From contig NZ_SGWQ01000002.1 of the NCBI RefSeq assembly GCF_004216555.1, forward strand, positions 62,001 to 126,000: 64,000 bases of DNA, read 5' to 3'. The DNA comes from Herbihabitans rhizosphaerae. Its GTDB lineage: Bacteria; Actinomycetota; Actinomycetes; Mycobacteriales; Pseudonocardiaceae. The position numbers were made by a program, and so were the translations under genes. Each line of letters starts with the position of its first letter. Position 1 is the stretch's first letter. Below are positions 25,209 through 34,018 of this stretch, piece by piece. Under the pieces are notes generated by a model. The model made no database searches. It had not been told where the DNA came from and was given only the letters and a program-made list of their open reading frames with translations.

Positions 25209-26300
25209 ATGAGTGTTCGCTGGTCAGCCTGGACCACCGTCCTGCCGGTACTCGGCGTGCTGGTGCTCGCGGCGACGTGGAAGGTCGACCTGCCGACCGT
25301 GCTGGTCGCGCTGGTGGCCGCCGTGCTGATCGGGACCGTGCTGGCCGCGGTGCACCACGCGGAGGTGGTAGCGCACCGGGTCGGCGAGCCGTTCGGATCA
25401 CTCGTGCTCGCGGTGGCGGTCACCGTGATCGAGGTCGCGCTGATCGTCACGGTGATGGCCTCGGGCGGGCCGGAATCCGCCTCACTGGCCCGGGACACCG
25501 TGTTCGCCGCGGTGATGATCACCACGAACGGCATCGTCGGGATCTCGCTGCTGGTCGGCGCCCGGCGCTACGGCGTGACGCTGTTCAACGCCGAGGGCAG
25601 TGGCGCGGCGCTGGCCACCGTCACCACGCTCGCCACCCTGAGCCTGGTGCTGCCGACGTTCACCACGAGCCAGCCCGGCCCGGAGTTCTCCCCGTCCCAG
25701 TTGACCTTCGCGGCACTGGCGTCGCTGGTGCTCTACGGCGCGTTCGTGATCAACCAGACCGTGCGGCACCGCGACTTCTTCCTACCGGTGGACGACGGCG
25801 GGGAGGACGGGGACGACGAGAACGCGCACGCCGAGCCGCCGAGCGGGCGCGCCGCGAAGATCAGCCTCGGCCTGCTGATGCTGTCGCTGGTCGCGGTCGT
25901 CGGCCTGGCCAAGGTGGAGTCGCCGGCCATCGAGTCGGCGGTCGACGCTGCCGGGTTCCCGCCGTCGTTCGTCGGCGTGGTGATCGCGCTGCTGGTGCTG
26001 ATGCCGGAGAGCATCGCAGCCGTCCGCGCGGCTCGTCGCAAGCGGCTCCAGATCAGCCTGAACCTCGGTTACGGATCGGCGATCGCGAGCATCGGCCTCA
26101 CGATTCCGGCGATCGCGCTGGCGTCGATCTGGTTGGACGGGCCGCTGATCCTCGGCCTCGGCCCGACTCACATGGTGCTGCTGGCCCTCACGGTCGTGGT
26201 GAGCATGCTGACCGTGGTGCCCGGCCGGGCGACGCGACTGCAGGGCAGCGTGCACCTCGTGCTGATGGCGGCGTTCCTGTTCCTCGCGATCAACCCGTGA
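25209..26300 (+). CDS. chaA: Ca2+/H+ antiporter (ChaA type)
   Basis: 363 residues with about ten to eleven membrane segments in two repeats. Each repeat has the acidic signature of the cation/Ca2+ exchanger family: VAVTVIEVALIVTVM in the first half and LLVLMPESIAAVRAAR in the second. An acidic loop (DDGGEDGDDE, about 195-204) separates them, as in ChaA. Membrane exporter of Ca2+ (or Na+/K+) against protons. ATG 25209 is preferred over an upstream GTG/ATG because it gives a normal N-terminal segment. Its ribosome site is inside a hairpin. Confidence 0.85.
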   Translation: MSVRWSAWTTVLPVLGVLVLAATWKVDLPTVLVALVAAVLIGTVLAAVHHAEVVAHRVGEPFGSLVLAVAVTVIEVALIVTVMASGGPESASLARDTVFAAVMITTNGIVGISLLVGARRYGVTLFNAEGSGAALATVTTLATLSLVLPTFTTSQPGPEFSPSQLTFAALASLVLYGAFVINQTVRHRDFFLPVDDGGEDGDDENAHAEPPSGRAAKISLGLLMLSLVAVVGLAKVESPAIESAVDAAGFPPSFVGVVIALLVLMPESIAAVRAARRKRLQISLNLGYGSAIASIGLTIPAIALASIWLDGPLILGLGPTHMVLLALTVVVSMLTVVPGRATRLQGSVHLVLMAAFLFLAINP

Positions 26301-26339
26301 ATCCGTCCACATGAGACTTGCGAGATCGGGGAATCCACT

Positions 26340-27152
26340 GTGGGACACCGTGTTCTGATCACCGGAGCGGCCGGAATCGTCGGCACGATGATGCGGCCGC
26401 GGTTGCGCGGAGCCGACCGGGTGCTGCGGTTGCTGGACGTCGCCCCGCTGCGGGCCGACGACGGCGAGGAGGTGATCACCGGATCGGTCACCGACCCCGA
26501 GGTGATGGCGCGCGCCTGCGACGGCGTGGACGCGGTGATCCACCTCGGCGGGCTGAGCCGGGAGAACACCTGGGCGGACACCGTCGAGATCAACATCAAC
26601 GGCACGCACACCGTGCTCGAAGCCGCCCGTGCCGCCGGCATCGGGCGGGTCGTGCTCGCCTCCAGCAATCACGCCGTGGGATTCCGGCGCGTCGACGAGG
26701 CCGGCGAGCACGGCATACCCGCCGGCGCCAGCCCTCGGCCGGATACCTACTACGGCGTCAGCAAGGTCGCCATCGAGGCGCTCGGCAGCCTGTACCACTC
26801 CCGGTTCGGCATGGACGTGATCGTCATCCGGATCGGCTCGTGCTTCGAGACCCCTCGGCCGCTCGGCCGGCGCGGGTTGATCACCTGGCTGTCCCCGGAC
26901 GACGCGGCGCGTCTGTTCGAAGCGTGCCTCGCGCACCCGTCGCCCGGCTATCGGATCGTCTGGGGCGTGTCGGACAACACCCGACGGATCTACTCGCTCG
27001 CCGAGGCGCGCGCGTTGGGCTACGAGCCCCGCGACAACGCCGAGGTCTACGCCGAGGAGTTGGAGCGCCTGCCCGCGCCCACCGCCGTCGAGGCGGAGCA
27101 CGTCGGCGGCGGCTTCTGTACCGCACCGCTTGGGCAGCACAACGCTCTGTGA
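26340..27152 (+). CDS. NAD-dependent epimerase/dehydratase, uronate-dehydrogenase-like
   Basis: 270 residues, extended SDR fold. TGAAGIVG near residue 8-15, catalytic SSNHAVG region and YYGVSK (Tyr-xxx-Lys). The short length and the NHAVGFRR motif are typical of uronate dehydrogenases, which oxidise glucuronate or galacturonate to the lactone. GTG start at 26340, 39 bases after the antiporter. No sugar-acid genes are adjacent, so the substrate is inferred from family resemblance only. Confidence 0.78.
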   Translation: MGHRVLITGAAGIVGTMMRPRLRGADRVLRLLDVAPLRADDGEEVITGSVTDPEVMARACDGVDAVIHLGGLSRENTWADTVEININGTHTVLEAARAAGIGRVVLASSNHAVGFRRVDEAGEHGIPAGASPRPDTYYGVSKVAIEALGSLYHSRFGMDVIVIRIGSCFETPRPLGRRGLITWLSPDDAARLFEACLAHPSPGYRIVWGVSDNTRRIYSLAEARALGYEPRDNAEVYAEELERLPAPTAVEAEHVGGGFCTAPLGQHNAL

Positions 27153-27323
27153 TGGTCAACTCTCTTCCTCACCCCGTCGATGGCCTGCCTGACCTGGGCG
27201 TTTGCGCATCCGGGCGGTTGGGTACCGCTCAGTGGGGGTAGCCACGAAGGGGTGACTCGTGCTCGTATGGATGGCGCGGAACCCGCTTCGAAGGGCCTTC
27301 GGGAAGCCATACGGAGGGTGTGG

Positions 27324-28922
27324 ATGCGCAGCGAGACGCTGGAGGATCTGGTCGTCGGAGACATTCTCCGAGAACGTGCGAGAACGCACCGTGCCGAGGT
27401 GTTTCTCAAGTTTCACGAGGGCGAACTCGGCTACGGCGAGGTCGACCAGATGGCCGACCGGGTGGCCACCGGTCTCGCCGCGCAGGGGATCGGCACCGGC
27501 CAGCACGTCGCCGTGATGTTGCCGAACTGCGCCGATTTCCTGTTCACGATCTTCGCGCTGTCCCGCCTCGGCGCGGTCGCCGTGCCGGTGAACACCGCGC
27601 ACCAGGGCGAGCTGCTCCGGCACGTGCTGGCCAGCTCCGACTCCTCGACGCTGATCATCGACGCGGCCTACGCCGAGCGCGTCGTGCCGCTGACCGACCG
27701 CCTGCCCGGCCTCGGCAGGGTGATCGTGCGCGGTGGGGTGGACCGTCCACTGGGCAAGCCGACGCTGCCGTTCGCAGCACTGCTGGCCTACGGCGCCGAG
27801 CAGGTGCGCGGCGCCGTGGAGTTCTCCGACTTACAGGCGATCATGTACACCTCGGGCACCACGGGCCCGTCCAAGGGCGCGATGTGCTCCCACGCCCTCG
27901 CGCTGACCTGCGCGATCGACTCGCTGGACTACCTGGACCGCTGGGGCAAGACGATCTACTGCCCGCTGCCGCTGTTCCACGCCGCCGGATTGTGGGACGG
28001 CGTGTTCGCGGCGATGCTCGGCGGCGGCTCGATCGCGGTGGTCGAGCGGTTCCGCGCGTCGCGGTTCTGGGACGACGTGCGCGCGTTCGACGCCAAGGTG
28101 TGCATGAGCGTGTTCTCGATGATCCCGATCCTGCTCAACCGGCCGGCGACGCCGAGGGACAAGGACCATCCGCTGGAGACGTTCTACATGGGCAAGTCCG
28201 TCCTGGACGCCCCGCTGATGGAGCGGTTCGGCGTGCGCTCGGCGGAGACCTACACCAGCACCGAAGCCGGCATCGTCACCGGCAGCCCGTACGGCCAGTG
28301 GCGGCACGGGTCCTGCGGCACGCCGAACGACCGGCGGTTCGACGTCGCCGTGGTGGACGAGCACGACAACCTGCTCGGACCCGGCGAGCCCGGTGAGCTG
28401 GTGGTCCGCCCCAAGCAGCCGTACGTGATCACCACTGGCTACTACGGCGCGCCGGAGGCGACCGCGGAGGCGTTCCGCAACCTCTGGTACCACACCGGGG
28501 ATCGCGGATACCGGGACGAGGACGGCTACTACTTCTTCCTTGACCGGATGAAGGACGCGATTCGGCGCCGCGGCGAGAACATCTCCGCGTTCGACCTGGA
28601 GTGCGAGGTGAACCTGCACCCGGACGTGCTGGAGTGCGCGGCCACCGGCGTGCCGTCGGAGCTGGAGGACGAGGACGTCAAGCTGACGGTCGTGCTGCGG
28701 GAGGGGACCACGCTGGCGCCGGAGGAACTGGTCGCGTTCTGTGAGGAGCGGCTGCCGCGGTTCATGGTGCCGAGGTACGTCGAGTACGTGGACGCCTTAC
28801 CCCGGACACCGACGGACAAGGTCGCCAAGTACAAGTTGAAGGAGCAGGGCGACCACGGCCTCACCGAGACGACCTGGGACCGTGAGGCGGGCCAGAACCG
28901 CCAGACGGAAAGGACGGCGTGA
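27324..28922 (+). CDS. Acyl-CoA synthetase (AMP-forming, FadD type)
   Basis: 532 residues. AMP-binding P-loop YTSGTTGPSKGA (about 173-184), the A5-like YTSTEAG, and the hinge-region YHTGDRGYRDEDGYYFFLDRM with a later catalytic Lys (TPTDKVAKYKL). It activates a carboxylic acid to its CoA thioester. ATG at 27324 with GGAGGG upstream. First gene of a five-gene beta-oxidation-like block. The acid is not identifiable from the sequence. Confidence 0.92.
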   Translation: MRSETLEDLVVGDILRERARTHRAEVFLKFHEGELGYGEVDQMADRVATGLAAQGIGTGQHVAVMLPNCADFLFTIFALSRLGAVAVPVNTAHQGELLRHVLASSDSSTLIIDAAYAERVVPLTDRLPGLGRVIVRGGVDRPLGKPTLPFAALLAYGAEQVRGAVEFSDLQAIMYTSGTTGPSKGAMCSHALALTCAIDSLDYLDRWGKTIYCPLPLFHAAGLWDGVFAAMLGGGSIAVVERFRASRFWDDVRAFDAKVCMSVFSMIPILLNRPATPRDKDHPLETFYMGKSVLDAPLMERFGVRSAETYTSTEAGIVTGSPYGQWRHGSCGTPNDRRFDVAVVDEHDNLLGPGEPGELVVRPKQPYVITTGYYGAPEATAEAFRNLWYHTGDRGYRDEDGYYFFLDRMKDAIRRRGENISAFDLECEVNLHPDVLECAATGVPSELEDEDVKLTVVLREGTTLAPEELVAFCEERLPRFMVPRYVEYVDALPRTPTDKVAKYKLKEQGDHGLTETTWDREAGQNRQTERTA

Positions 28923-28926
28923 CCGC

Positions 28927-30159
28927 GTGAACTGGGAGGACTCGCCAGAGGAGGCGGCGTTCCGGCGGGAGGTTCGGGCGTTCATCGGCGAACACTTTCC
29001 CGCCGACTACGTCCCCGACCACGACGACGAGCACTCGATGGAGCCGGAGGACGTCTGGGGCTACAACTGGCCCGTCGACCGGGTTTCCGACGATCCGGCT
29101 CGCCGCGACGGCGCGCGCAAGTGGGCGAAAGCGTTGGCGGACAAGGGATGGATCACTCCGCACTGGCCCACGGAGTACGGCGGCGCCGGCCTGTCGGCGC
29201 TGCTGGAGTTCGTGCTGCAGGAAGAGATGATGCGCGCGCGGGTGCCCACCGTGAACGGCATCGGCGCGTTCCTGCTCGGCCCGACGCTGCTGGCGCACGG
29301 CACCGACGAGCAGAAGGCCGAGCACCTGCCGAGGATCGCGCGCGGCGAGGCGACCTGGGCGCAGGGCTTCTCCGAACCCGGCGCCGGATCGGACCTCGCG
29401 AGCCTGCGCACCCGCGCGGTGCGCGACGGGGACGACTACGTGGTGACCGGCCAGAAGGTGTGGACCTCACTCGGCCAGTACGCCGACTGGTTGTTCGTGC
29501 TGGTGCGCACCGACCCGGAGGCGCCCAAGCACAAGGGCATCACGTTCCTGGTGCTGGACGCGAAGACCGAGGGCGTGACCGTCCGCCCGATCACCGACAT
29601 TCGCGGCTCGGCCCCGTTCGCGGAGATCTTCCTGGACGAGGTGCGGGTGCCGGTGGCCAACCGCGTCGGCGAGGAGAACAAGGGCTGGTACGTCGCGATG
29701 GACGCGCTGTCGTTCGAGCGCGCGGGCATCGGGGCGTGCGTGAAGATGGAGCAGGCGCTCGCCGACCTGGTGACCTACCTGCGTTCGGAGGAGGGCAAGC
29801 GCTTCGTCCGCGCCGACCGCGGCGCGCTTCGGCACGAGATCGCGCGCCGGTACACCGAGATCAGGGTGGCCTACAACCTCGCCAGGTACACGGTTTCCGT
29901 GCAGGCCGGCGGCGGCGTGCCCGGATACGAGGCGTCGGTGAACCAGATGTACGGCGCCGAACTGCTGCAACGGCTGGCGCGCACCGGCGCGTCCGCGTTC
30001 GGCCCGTTCTCCCAGCTGTGGCAACGCGACGGCGCGCCGCTGCACGCGACGTACGCGCATCTGCGGGCGGACGCGGTCGCGGCTACGTTCCTTGGTGGGA
30101 CGACGGAGATCCAGCGCAACGTGATCGCCACCCGTGGACTTGGCCTGCCCCGTAAGTAG
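28927..30159 (+). CDS. Acyl-CoA dehydrogenase (410 aa)
   Basis: Flavoenzyme of the acyl-CoA dehydrogenase family. The FAD/substrate signature GFSEPGAGSDLASL and the C-terminal FLGGTTEIQRNVIATRGLGL are present. The length and the N-terminal extension are like the FadE proteins used for ring or branched acids. GTG start 4 bases after the ligase stop, with AAAGGA upstream. A second, shorter dehydrogenase lies three genes on; paired FadE genes often make an alpha2-beta2 enzyme. Confidence 0.92.
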   Translation: MNWEDSPEEAAFRREVRAFIGEHFPADYVPDHDDEHSMEPEDVWGYNWPVDRVSDDPARRDGARKWAKALADKGWITPHWPTEYGGAGLSALLEFVLQEEMMRARVPTVNGIGAFLLGPTLLAHGTDEQKAEHLPRIARGEATWAQGFSEPGAGSDLASLRTRAVRDGDDYVVTGQKVWTSLGQYADWLFVLVRTDPEAPKHKGITFLVLDAKTEGVTVRPITDIRGSAPFAEIFLDEVRVPVANRVGEENKGWYVAMDALSFERAGIGACVKMEQALADLVTYLRSEEGKRFVRADRGALRHEIARRYTEIRVAYNLARYTVSVQAGGGVPGYEASVNQMYGAELLQRLARTGASAFGPFSQLWQRDGAPLHATYAHLRADAVAATFLGGTTEIQRNVIATRGLGLPRK

Positions 30160-30182
30160 CGGAAGAGAAAGAGAAGGAGCAC

Positions 30183-30929
30183 ATGTACGAGACCCTTGAC
30201 GTACAGATCAAAGACCGAGTCGCCTGGCTGACGCTCAACCGCCCGGACAAGCTGAACGCGCTGACTCCGGGCACCATGGAGGAGCTTCGCCGGGCGTTCA
30301 CCGAGATCGATGACGACGAGGACGTCTGCGTTGCCGTGCTCAGAGGCGCGGGGGAGAGGGCCTTCTGCGCCGGGATGGACCTGGACTGGTCCGAGGGGCT
30401 GACCAAGAAGGACCGGATCGAGCAGGGCCGGCTCGGCGAGAAGACGTTCGCGATGATGTCGCGGCTGTCCATTCCGGTCTTCGCCGCGGTGCACGGCTAC
30501 GCCGTGGGCGGCGGGCTGGAGCTGGCGCTGGGCGCGGACTTCATCGTGGCGCACGAGAACGCGAAGATGGGGCTGGTGGAGATCACCCTGTCCGCGAAGC
30601 CGCCGTACCAGCCGAAGTTCATGGACGGCAAGGAGGACCCGGACCAGCCCGAGTTCGGCGGGTCCGCGCCCGGCTGGGGCGGGGTGAAGCGGCTGCCGCA
30701 GCGGATCGGCAAGGCCCGCGCGATGGAGATGCTGTTCACCGGCGTGCGGCTGGACGCCGAGCGCGCGCTGAAACTGGGTCTGATCAACGACATCTACGCC
30801 GCCGACGAGTTCGACTCGCGGGTGGAGGAGCTGGCAACGCGGATCGCCGCGATGAACCGGTACAACCTGCGCCTGGTCAAGGAACTCGTGCAGAGCGGCT
30901 ATGACTGGATCGAACCCCACCCATCCTGA
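30183..30929 (+). CDS. Enoyl-CoA hydratase/isomerase family
   Basis: 248 residues of crotonase fold. Oxyanion-hole parts are AFCAGMDLDW and GYAVGGGLELALG; the two catalytic Glu positions are plausible in GLVEITL and AMEMLFTG. An insertion of about 20 residues (PPYQPKFMDGKEDPDQPEFG) interrupts the usual loop after the first Glu. AGAAGGAG ribosome site. Hydrates the enoyl-CoA made by the neighbouring dehydrogenases in this block. Confidence 0.92.
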   Translation: MYETLDVQIKDRVAWLTLNRPDKLNALTPGTMEELRRAFTEIDDDEDVCVAVLRGAGERAFCAGMDLDWSEGLTKKDRIEQGRLGEKTFAMMSRLSIPVFAAVHGYAVGGGLELALGADFIVAHENAKMGLVEITLSAKPPYQPKFMDGKEDPDQPEFGGSAPGWGGVKRLPQRIGKARAMEMLFTGVRLDAERALKLGLINDIYAADEFDSRVEELATRIAAMNRYNLRLVKELVQSGYDWIEPHPS

Positions 30930-30944
30930 GGAAGGAGTCACTCC

Positions 30945-31886
30945 ATGCGGATCTATCGGATCGACCACGTCGCACAGGTGACGCCCGACCTGGACGGCCA
31001 GGTTTCCTTGCTGCGCAACGTCTTCGGGTTCCGGCCGACGAGTCGCTGGGACAACCCGGAGCAGGGTGTCAAGGGCGTGCGGCTCGCCGTGCCCGGCAGT
31101 TGGGGTCAGGACTGGGTGGTGCTCGCCCCGTCCGGCGAGAACTCGCCGTTGCAGTCCACTTTGGACGAACAGAAGGGCAGGCCGGGGTTCCACCACGTCG
31201 GCGCCGAGGTGCCCGATCTGGACGCGGTGCGCGCCGAGCTGGACAAGCGCGGGCTGTCCTATGTGGACTCCGGGCACGGCTGGATCGAGACGTCGCTGAC
31301 CCCGCCGGAGCACGGGCCTGGGGTGCGCTTTCGGTTGCGCGGCATCGGAAGTCTGGCGCTCGCCGGTGACGAGAACGCGGTGCCGGTCAGCGATTCTGAT
31401 GTGTCCGAAGTGGACGGTCCGGCGGTCGGGATCGTCACCATGGATCACATCTGCCAGGCCTACCCGGACCGTGAGGCGCTCGCCCAGTGGTACGCGGACC
31501 TGGCCGGGTTCCTGCCGATCTGGAAGACGCCGATCGACGAGCTGCCCGACATGGCCGACCTGGTGCTGAACATTCCAGGGTCCTCGGTGTGCTGGGAGAT
31601 CATCATGCCGCGCGGTGAGGACTCGTTCATCGACCGGTTCCTGGCCAAGAACGGCACGGCGGTGCACCACATCACGTTCCAGGTCGCCGACTGGGACGCG
31701 GCGCGCGCTGCCCTTGCCCAGCACGGGATCGAGCCGTTCGACGACGAGGAGGGTGTCACCGACGGCGCGGCCTGGAAGCACACGTTCGTGCACCCGAAGC
31801 AGACCGGCGGTGTGCTGGTGCAGCTGTTCTGGGAGGAGAAGCCGGGCGTGTGGGTCCGGTCCGACAAGATCCCGGTGGACGCCTAG
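30945..31886 (+). CDS. VOC-superfamily protein (two domains)
   Basis: 313 residues with two tandem vicinal-oxygen-chelate (glyoxalase-like) domains: IDHVAQVTPDLDGQVSLLRN in the first and MDHICQAYPDREALAQWYAD in the second. Metal-binding candidates are His8 and later GFHHVGA, plus MDHI and HHITFQ in the second. This is the plan of methylmalonyl-CoA epimerase or ring-cleaving dioxygenase relatives. Here, between CoA-ester enzymes, an epimerase or lyase of a CoA intermediate is more likely than aromatic cleavage. Confidence 0.8.
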   Translation: MRIYRIDHVAQVTPDLDGQVSLLRNVFGFRPTSRWDNPEQGVKGVRLAVPGSWGQDWVVLAPSGENSPLQSTLDEQKGRPGFHHVGAEVPDLDAVRAELDKRGLSYVDSGHGWIETSLTPPEHGPGVRFRLRGIGSLALAGDENAVPVSDSDVSEVDGPAVGIVTMDHICQAYPDREALAQWYADLAGFLPIWKTPIDELPDMADLVLNIPGSSVCWEIIMPRGEDSFIDRFLAKNGTAVHHITFQVADWDAARAALAQHGIEPFDDEEGVTDGAAWKHTFVHPKQTGGVLVQLFWEEKPGVWVRSDKIPVDA

Positions 31887-32917
31887 TGGACCTCACACTC
31901 ACCGAGGACCAACAGCTGGTCCAATCCACGGCACGGGAGTTCCTCGCCGGGCGCGCCGGCGCGGACGGATCCGAGCTGTGGAAGGAGATCGTCGACCTCG
32001 GCTGGACCGGGCTGGCGCTGCCGGAGGACTCCGGCGGCGTCGGCTCGGACTTCCTGGACGTGTGCCTGCTCGCCGAGGAGTTGGGTCGCGCCGGGGTGGC
32101 CACGCCGTTCACGCCGACCGTCGCGGCCGCGCTGGCGATCGCTGAATTCGGTACCCCGCAACAGAAGCAGGACGTGCTGCCGGCGATCGTGGAAGGCCGG
32201 ACGATCGCCCTCGCGCGCGGGCACTGGGGTGCCGAGGGGTCCGACCTGACCGCGACACCGGCCGGCGACGGGTACACGGTGGACGGTCGTGCGCTGTTCG
32301 TTCCGTTCGCCGGCGAGGCTGCCGAGCTGCTGGTGATCGCCGGCACGGTGGTTGCTCTGGTCGACGTCAGCACGCCGGGGATCACCCGCGAGCGCCTCGA
32401 CGTGGTCGGCAACGAGCCAATGTACTCGGTCACGTTCGACGGTGTTTCCGTTGCGGCACAACGGGTTCTCGCCGACGGTGTGGACGCGGTGACGGCGTAC
32501 GCCACCGTGCTCACTTGCGCGGAGATGGTCGGCGGCGCGCAGGCCGTGCTGGACATGACGGTGGACTACGCCACGCAGCGCCGCCAGTTCGACAAGCCGA
32601 TCGGCACGTTCCAGGCGGTGCAGCACCACTGCGCGAACATGGCGATCGACGTGTTGGGCTCGCGGTTCGCCACCTACGAGGCGGCGTGGAAACTCGACAC
32701 CGGGCAAGATGCCGGCACCGAGATCAACACGGCGAAGGCATTCGTCAGCGACGCCTACGAGCGGGTGTGCGCGCTCGGCCACCAGGTGCACGGTGCCATC
32801 GGGTTCACCGCCGAGCACGAGCTGCACCGGTATCTTCGACATGCCACGGCCGCCGCGCTCAACCACGGCGACGCCGATTTCCATCTCGACCAGCTCGCCA
32901 CCCGGCTGGGTTTGTAG
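31886..32917 (+). CDS. Acyl-CoA dehydrogenase, short form (343 aa)
   Basis: 343 residues, with YATQRRQFDKPIGTFQAVQH and VHGAIGFTAEHELHRYLRHA, the C-terminal FadE signatures. GTG start overlaps the stop of the VOC gene by one base (TAGTG). The middle is degenerate where many FadE carry the GxxEPxxGSD flavin motif (here RGHWGAEGSDL). Likely the partner chain of the 410-residue dehydrogenase three genes upstream. Confidence 0.9.
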   Translation: MDLTLTEDQQLVQSTAREFLAGRAGADGSELWKEIVDLGWTGLALPEDSGGVGSDFLDVCLLAEELGRAGVATPFTPTVAAALAIAEFGTPQQKQDVLPAIVEGRTIALARGHWGAEGSDLTATPAGDGYTVDGRALFVPFAGEAAELLVIAGTVVALVDVSTPGITRERLDVVGNEPMYSVTFDGVSVAAQRVLADGVDAVTAYATVLTCAEMVGGAQAVLDMTVDYATQRRQFDKPIGTFQAVQHHCANMAIDVLGSRFATYEAAWKLDTGQDAGTEINTAKAFVSDAYERVCALGHQVHGAIGFTAEHELHRYLRHATAAALNHGDADFHLDQLATRLGL

Positions 32918-32924
32918 GAGCACG

Positions 32925-34004
32925 ATGCGGGAACCTTTTTCGCGGTTCGGCCTGTCGGCGGAACCGGGAAGTGATGAATTCTGGAATGCCGTGCACGGGC
33001 CGGTGCCGGTTCCCGATTCCGACGGCTGGTCGACGTTGTTTCTGTGGCGCGGATCACCGGCCACGCTGTGGTTCGAGTCCTGGTCGGACACGATAAAACT
33101 CCGGCAATGGGAAGATTCGGACTGCTGGTACGCGGAAGTGCCGATGCCCGCGCGATTGCGGGTGACCTACCAGTACCGGACCGACGACGGCCACGACGCC
33201 GACCCGTTGAACCCGGCCGCCGCCGGGATCGACCGTTCGATCTTCGCCACGCCCGACGCGCAGGAGCAGCCGCACTGGCCGGTGGTCGGGCCGGACGACG
33301 TGCTTCCCTTGCCACGGACCAGAATTCGCTGGATCAGCACCCTGTTTGGTGGTCGCCGCACCGTCCGCGTCCACCAGCCGGACGGCGCCGGTCCGCATCC
33401 GACCGTGCTCCTGCTGGACGGCGACGACTGGATGCACGTGCACCCGGCGATGACCGCGTTCGAATCGGCCGTGACCGCCGGAGAAATGCCGCCCGCGACG
33501 CTCGTTTTCCTGCCCACCCCGAACTCTCGCGAGGCAGAATTCGCGTGCAACCCGACATTGTGGAAAGCGATTCGCGACGAGCTGATGCCGCTTCTGTCGG
33601 AAAACGGCGTGGCGATCGATCGGGAAAAGCTGGTGGTCGCCGGCCAGAGTTACGGCGGGCTCAGCGCGTTCTATGCCGCACTGGAATTCCCGGACCTCGT
33701 TTCCCGCGTCGCCTGCCAGTCGGGTTCGTTCTGGTGGCGAGCGAATCGCCAGGACGACTCATTCGACGGCCCACTCGGCGGTGACATCGCCGAGCGCCTC
33801 ACGAAGGTGGACCTGTCCCGGCTGCGCGTCGCCTTCGATGTGGGGGAGCACGAGACCGAGATGCTGCCGCACTGCGAACTCGTCGAGAAGCTGACCGAAG
33901 AGGCGGGTGCCACCGTGCGCGTGTCCCGATCGACCTCGGCCCACGACCGCGCCGGCTGGCGGCACCCACTCGTCCGCGACGTCGCCTGGGCGCTGCGGGA
34001 CTGA
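32925..34004 (+). CDS. Siderophore esterase, Fes/CchJ-like
   Basis: 359 residues. An N-terminal beta domain (enterochelin-esterase N-domain type) precedes an esterase domain with nucleophile VVAGQSYGGLSA (Ser about 241). His near the end (SAHDRAGWRHPL) can complete the triad. The family hydrolyses or releases siderophore peptides. In the coelichelin cluster, as I recall, an equivalent esterase gene (cchJ) accompanies a thioesterase-less synthetase. ATG at 32925 with TAGGAG upstream. It sits at the end of the beta-oxidation block, about 3.9 kb from the 3' end of the NRPS. Confidence 0.85.
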   Translation: MREPFSRFGLSAEPGSDEFWNAVHGPVPVPDSDGWSTLFLWRGSPATLWFESWSDTIKLRQWEDSDCWYAEVPMPARLRVTYQYRTDDGHDADPLNPAAAGIDRSIFATPDAQEQPHWPVVGPDDVLPLPRTRIRWISTLFGGRRTVRVHQPDGAGPHPTVLLLDGDDWMHVHPAMTAFESAVTAGEMPPATLVFLPTPNSREAEFACNPTLWKAIRDELMPLLSENGVAIDREKLVVAGQSYGGLSAFYAALEFPDLVSRVACQSGSFWWRANRQDDSFDGPLGGDIAERLTKVDLSRLRVAFDVGEHETEMLPHCELVEKLTEEAGATVRVSRSTSAHDRAGWRHPLVRDVAWALRD

Positions 34005-34018
34005 CAGTTGGAGGCGGC

